DNA of 64,000 nt from Odontocerum albicorne. Its lineage: Eukaryota > Arthropoda > Insecta > Trichoptera > Odontoceridae. Below the pieces are notes generated by a model. It saw only the letters and a program-made list of their open reading frames with translations. It ran no database searches and was not told the DNA's origin. A program made the translations under genes and the position numbers. This document shows, in pieces, positions 62,315-64,000 of this stretch. Within the stretch, counting starts at the first letter, position 1. Every line of letters starts with the position of its first letter. The DNA lies in assembly GCA_949825065.1 (NCBI GenBank), contig OX463864.1, positions 13,033,327 to 13,097,326 of the forward strand, in the 5' to 3' direction.

Positions 62315-62377
62315 ATGAGTAACACCGCTCATGACCTAACATACCGACTCCTGAATGCTTTGGATAGGGATTACAAT
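62315..62377 (+). CDS. MED26: First coding exon, Mediator subunit 26-like N-terminus
   Basis: ATG at 62315 opens 21 codons, M-S-N-T-A-H-D-L-T-Y-R-L-L-N-A-L-D-R-D-Y-N, ending at a consensus donor AAT|GTAAGT in phase 0. The x-D-L-T-x-R-L-L-x-A-L-D-x-x-Y-N pattern is how the TFIIS-type N-terminal domain of MED26 begins; in that family it is followed by a helix bundle that binds elongation factors. MED26 links Mediator to transcription elongation in the nucleus. The identification rests on about 16 residues, so it is tentative. The next exon is not found in the remaining 1.6 kb and must lie beyond the window if the gene is real. Confidence 0.55.
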
Positions 62378-63515
62378 GTAAGTGTGTGCCATTTTTAAGC
62401 ATATTTTAGAGAATTGTGTATTTTATTCCATAACAGCTCGTCAATGTGAGTCGAACCTATCTACATGGACAGTTGGTATATTCAATATATTTTTTATTTA
62501 TTTATATTTTCTTGTTATATATAGCGTTATGCCAGAGGCATATCATTCCAGGTGTTGTTATATTATTTAAACAGTGTTTTACAGTGTGTATGGACAAACT
62601 GAAGTGTAAAATGTGATGCCACATTAGTTGGTGTAGAGCTGTCATCGCGACCAACGGCGAGTTTTGCTCTCGGCAACCTATGAAATTACGAATATTCACC
62701 CTAATTTTGTGCGCGATAAAGAAATATTTGTTTATTATAAGGGTGGTTAACCTTAAAATCCATTATTGTGTAAAACGAATGCTTCAACAGTGACCTTACA
62801 GCATGATGTCTGGTTAGGATAGTGTATGATGGTGTAAATTACTTTATTTCAGTGCTTTTTACCATTTTTGGCAGTGCAAAAACCACAAGGTAGTCTTTTC
62901 ATATCAGATTCCTTCAATTGATCATATTTTTACATTTTTTCTTCAATCTTTTGAACATAACCTGTCATTTATATTTATGGCTGGACATACCAAGGAATCC
63001 CCATTATTTTAGTGTTTTAGTTTTTTATACTAATCAATTACTTATACCAAGGTTTTGTTTTTGATGTAGAAACCATTAGATTGAAATATAATAAAAGCAG
63101 TTATCATTCCAACAAACATAACCTTTTATCCATACTTTTCCGAGGAACATCCTTCAGTAATGTCTATTTAACAACTATAAAATGTGTGTTTTCATTATGT
63201 TTTCACTGATTTTTGATTACTTAATAATATTTGTGTCTCATATAATTTAAATTTACTTATTTTAATACTTAAATATATCATGATGATGTCAATATGTTCA
63301 TTTTTACACTTCAAGCTATATTTTTCAACACTTTGTATTAAATCTGACATAGAAAAATTCTAAATCAAGTTTCATGTAATTAAATTGTGAATTATGGTAA
63401 TAATATAATAATGGACTGTGAAAATAGGATTTATTGAAGATTTCGTTTTCTTTGGGAAAATAAATAAATGACAAAAATAGTTTTTTTGTTATTTATGTCT
63501 TCTTTTAACCTTTTC
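62378..63515 (+). other. Probable first intron of the rightward gene
   Basis: AT-rich with no repeat partner or coding signature, consistent with intron. A weakly open frame at 62382-62570 begins inside the donor region and has no motif. Confidence 0.4.
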
Positions 63516-63519
63516 TTAA

Positions 63520-63837
63520 CACATTGATCGCCAATAGGATTTTCGTAAAATGTCCAAAAAATGTTATTACGTTTTTAGGGTTTTAATTTAATATAACCTA
63601 CCTATCACATTCATGAGTATATCTTTTAGAACCATGAAGATATCCTAAGGCCATATTGTAGTAAGATAGAGAAGGGCCATGTCAGCTAAGTTTAATAGTA
63701 GTTTAATACAGAGCGCGTAGCCAACGGACAGGTTGACACTCTGAAGTTAGGTATGCCATGTCAGCCACCGGTGGCCGACACGGCCCAATTGGAATGCATC
63801 GGTGTCGGCCACGGTGGCTGACACGGCGATTAACGTG
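63520..63837. mobile_element. piggyBac-like MITE
   Basis: TTAA at 63516-63519 and 63838-63841. Inverted tips CACATTGATCGCC and, inverted, CACGTTAATCGCC. 318 bp with no coding. The right half carries two facing near-palindromes, TGTCAGCCACCGGTGGCCGA plus CA (63759-63780) and GTGTCGGCCACGGTGGCTGA plus CAC (63802-63824). If the MED26-like gene call is right, the element lies in its first intron. Confidence 0.75.
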
Positions 63838-64000
63838 TTAATTGCAAAATTTTTTGCTATCTTCAGAATATTCATCGTCACTGGTTTTATAGCATCCCAC
63901 GTTGTTTCTTAGCCTTGTATTATATTTTTTCATCTGAAATTATCATGCTTTAAAACCTTGTTACGAAACATCACTATTTAAATATATTTACGCCTTGTAG

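Overview
The window looks like a gene-poor, AT-rich, transposon-packed stretch of a large arthropod nuclear genome, almost certainly an insect. The reasons are mariner transposases with the DD34D signature, RTE-like, jockey/CR1-like and Penelope-like retroelements, tRNA-headed SINEs, hAT-, piggyBac- and Tc1-like non-autonomous elements, long minisatellites, and exon-intron structure with GT splice donors. I cannot fix the order from sequence alone. Nothing prokaryotic or viral was seen, and no rRNA or standard tRNA gene.

Layout. 0-5.6 kb: SINE pieces, a 42-bp degenerate tandem array, and a LINE family here called LINE-B, part of which became a 98-bp tandem array later hit by a mariner. 5.6-8.4 kb: a hAT-like element with a mariner nested in it, then a small Tc1/mariner-like element beside a 266-bp (AT)n tract. 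8.7-13.8 kb: a 21-bp phased repeat, a foldback element, a solo LTR, a 57-bp array and 3' ends of a second LINE family (LINE-A). 14-25 kb: Penelope-like 3' ends, retroposed repeats, a two-unit (38/21 bp) array, and a hAT-like element carrying an RTE fragment with a perfect 13-bp duplication. 25.4-28.4 kb: a palindromic mariner, then a complete mariner with an uninterrupted transposase. 28-48 kb: dispersed repeats, a 152-bp satellite-like array, 60-, 61- and 115-bp arrays, and inverted duplicate blocks. 49-55 kb: a truncated LINE-A with a perfect hairpin at its 5' junction, a Penelope-like GIY-YIG fragment, and a structurally complete 3.17-kb LINE (994-aa ORF, 10-bp duplication) nested in a piggyBac-like MITE. 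55-60 kb: a mariner inside a LINE ORF, and more LINE pieces. 60.8-62.4 kb: the only host-gene signals, two first coding exons head to head around a CpG-richer shared upstream region. 63.5 kb: a small piggyBac-like MITE.

How it fits together. The window records successive nesting: cut-and-paste elements in LINEs, LINEs in MITEs, and tandem arrays grown out of LINE coding sequence. The SINEs share their 3' tail, with a small conserved hairpin, with LINE-A, suggesting LINE-A mobilises them. The only plausible active autonomous elements are the 51.7-54.9 kb LINE and the 27.2-28.4 kb mariner. The host genes run outward from about 61-62.3 kb: the rightward one resembles the start of Mediator subunit 26, the leftward one I do not recognise.
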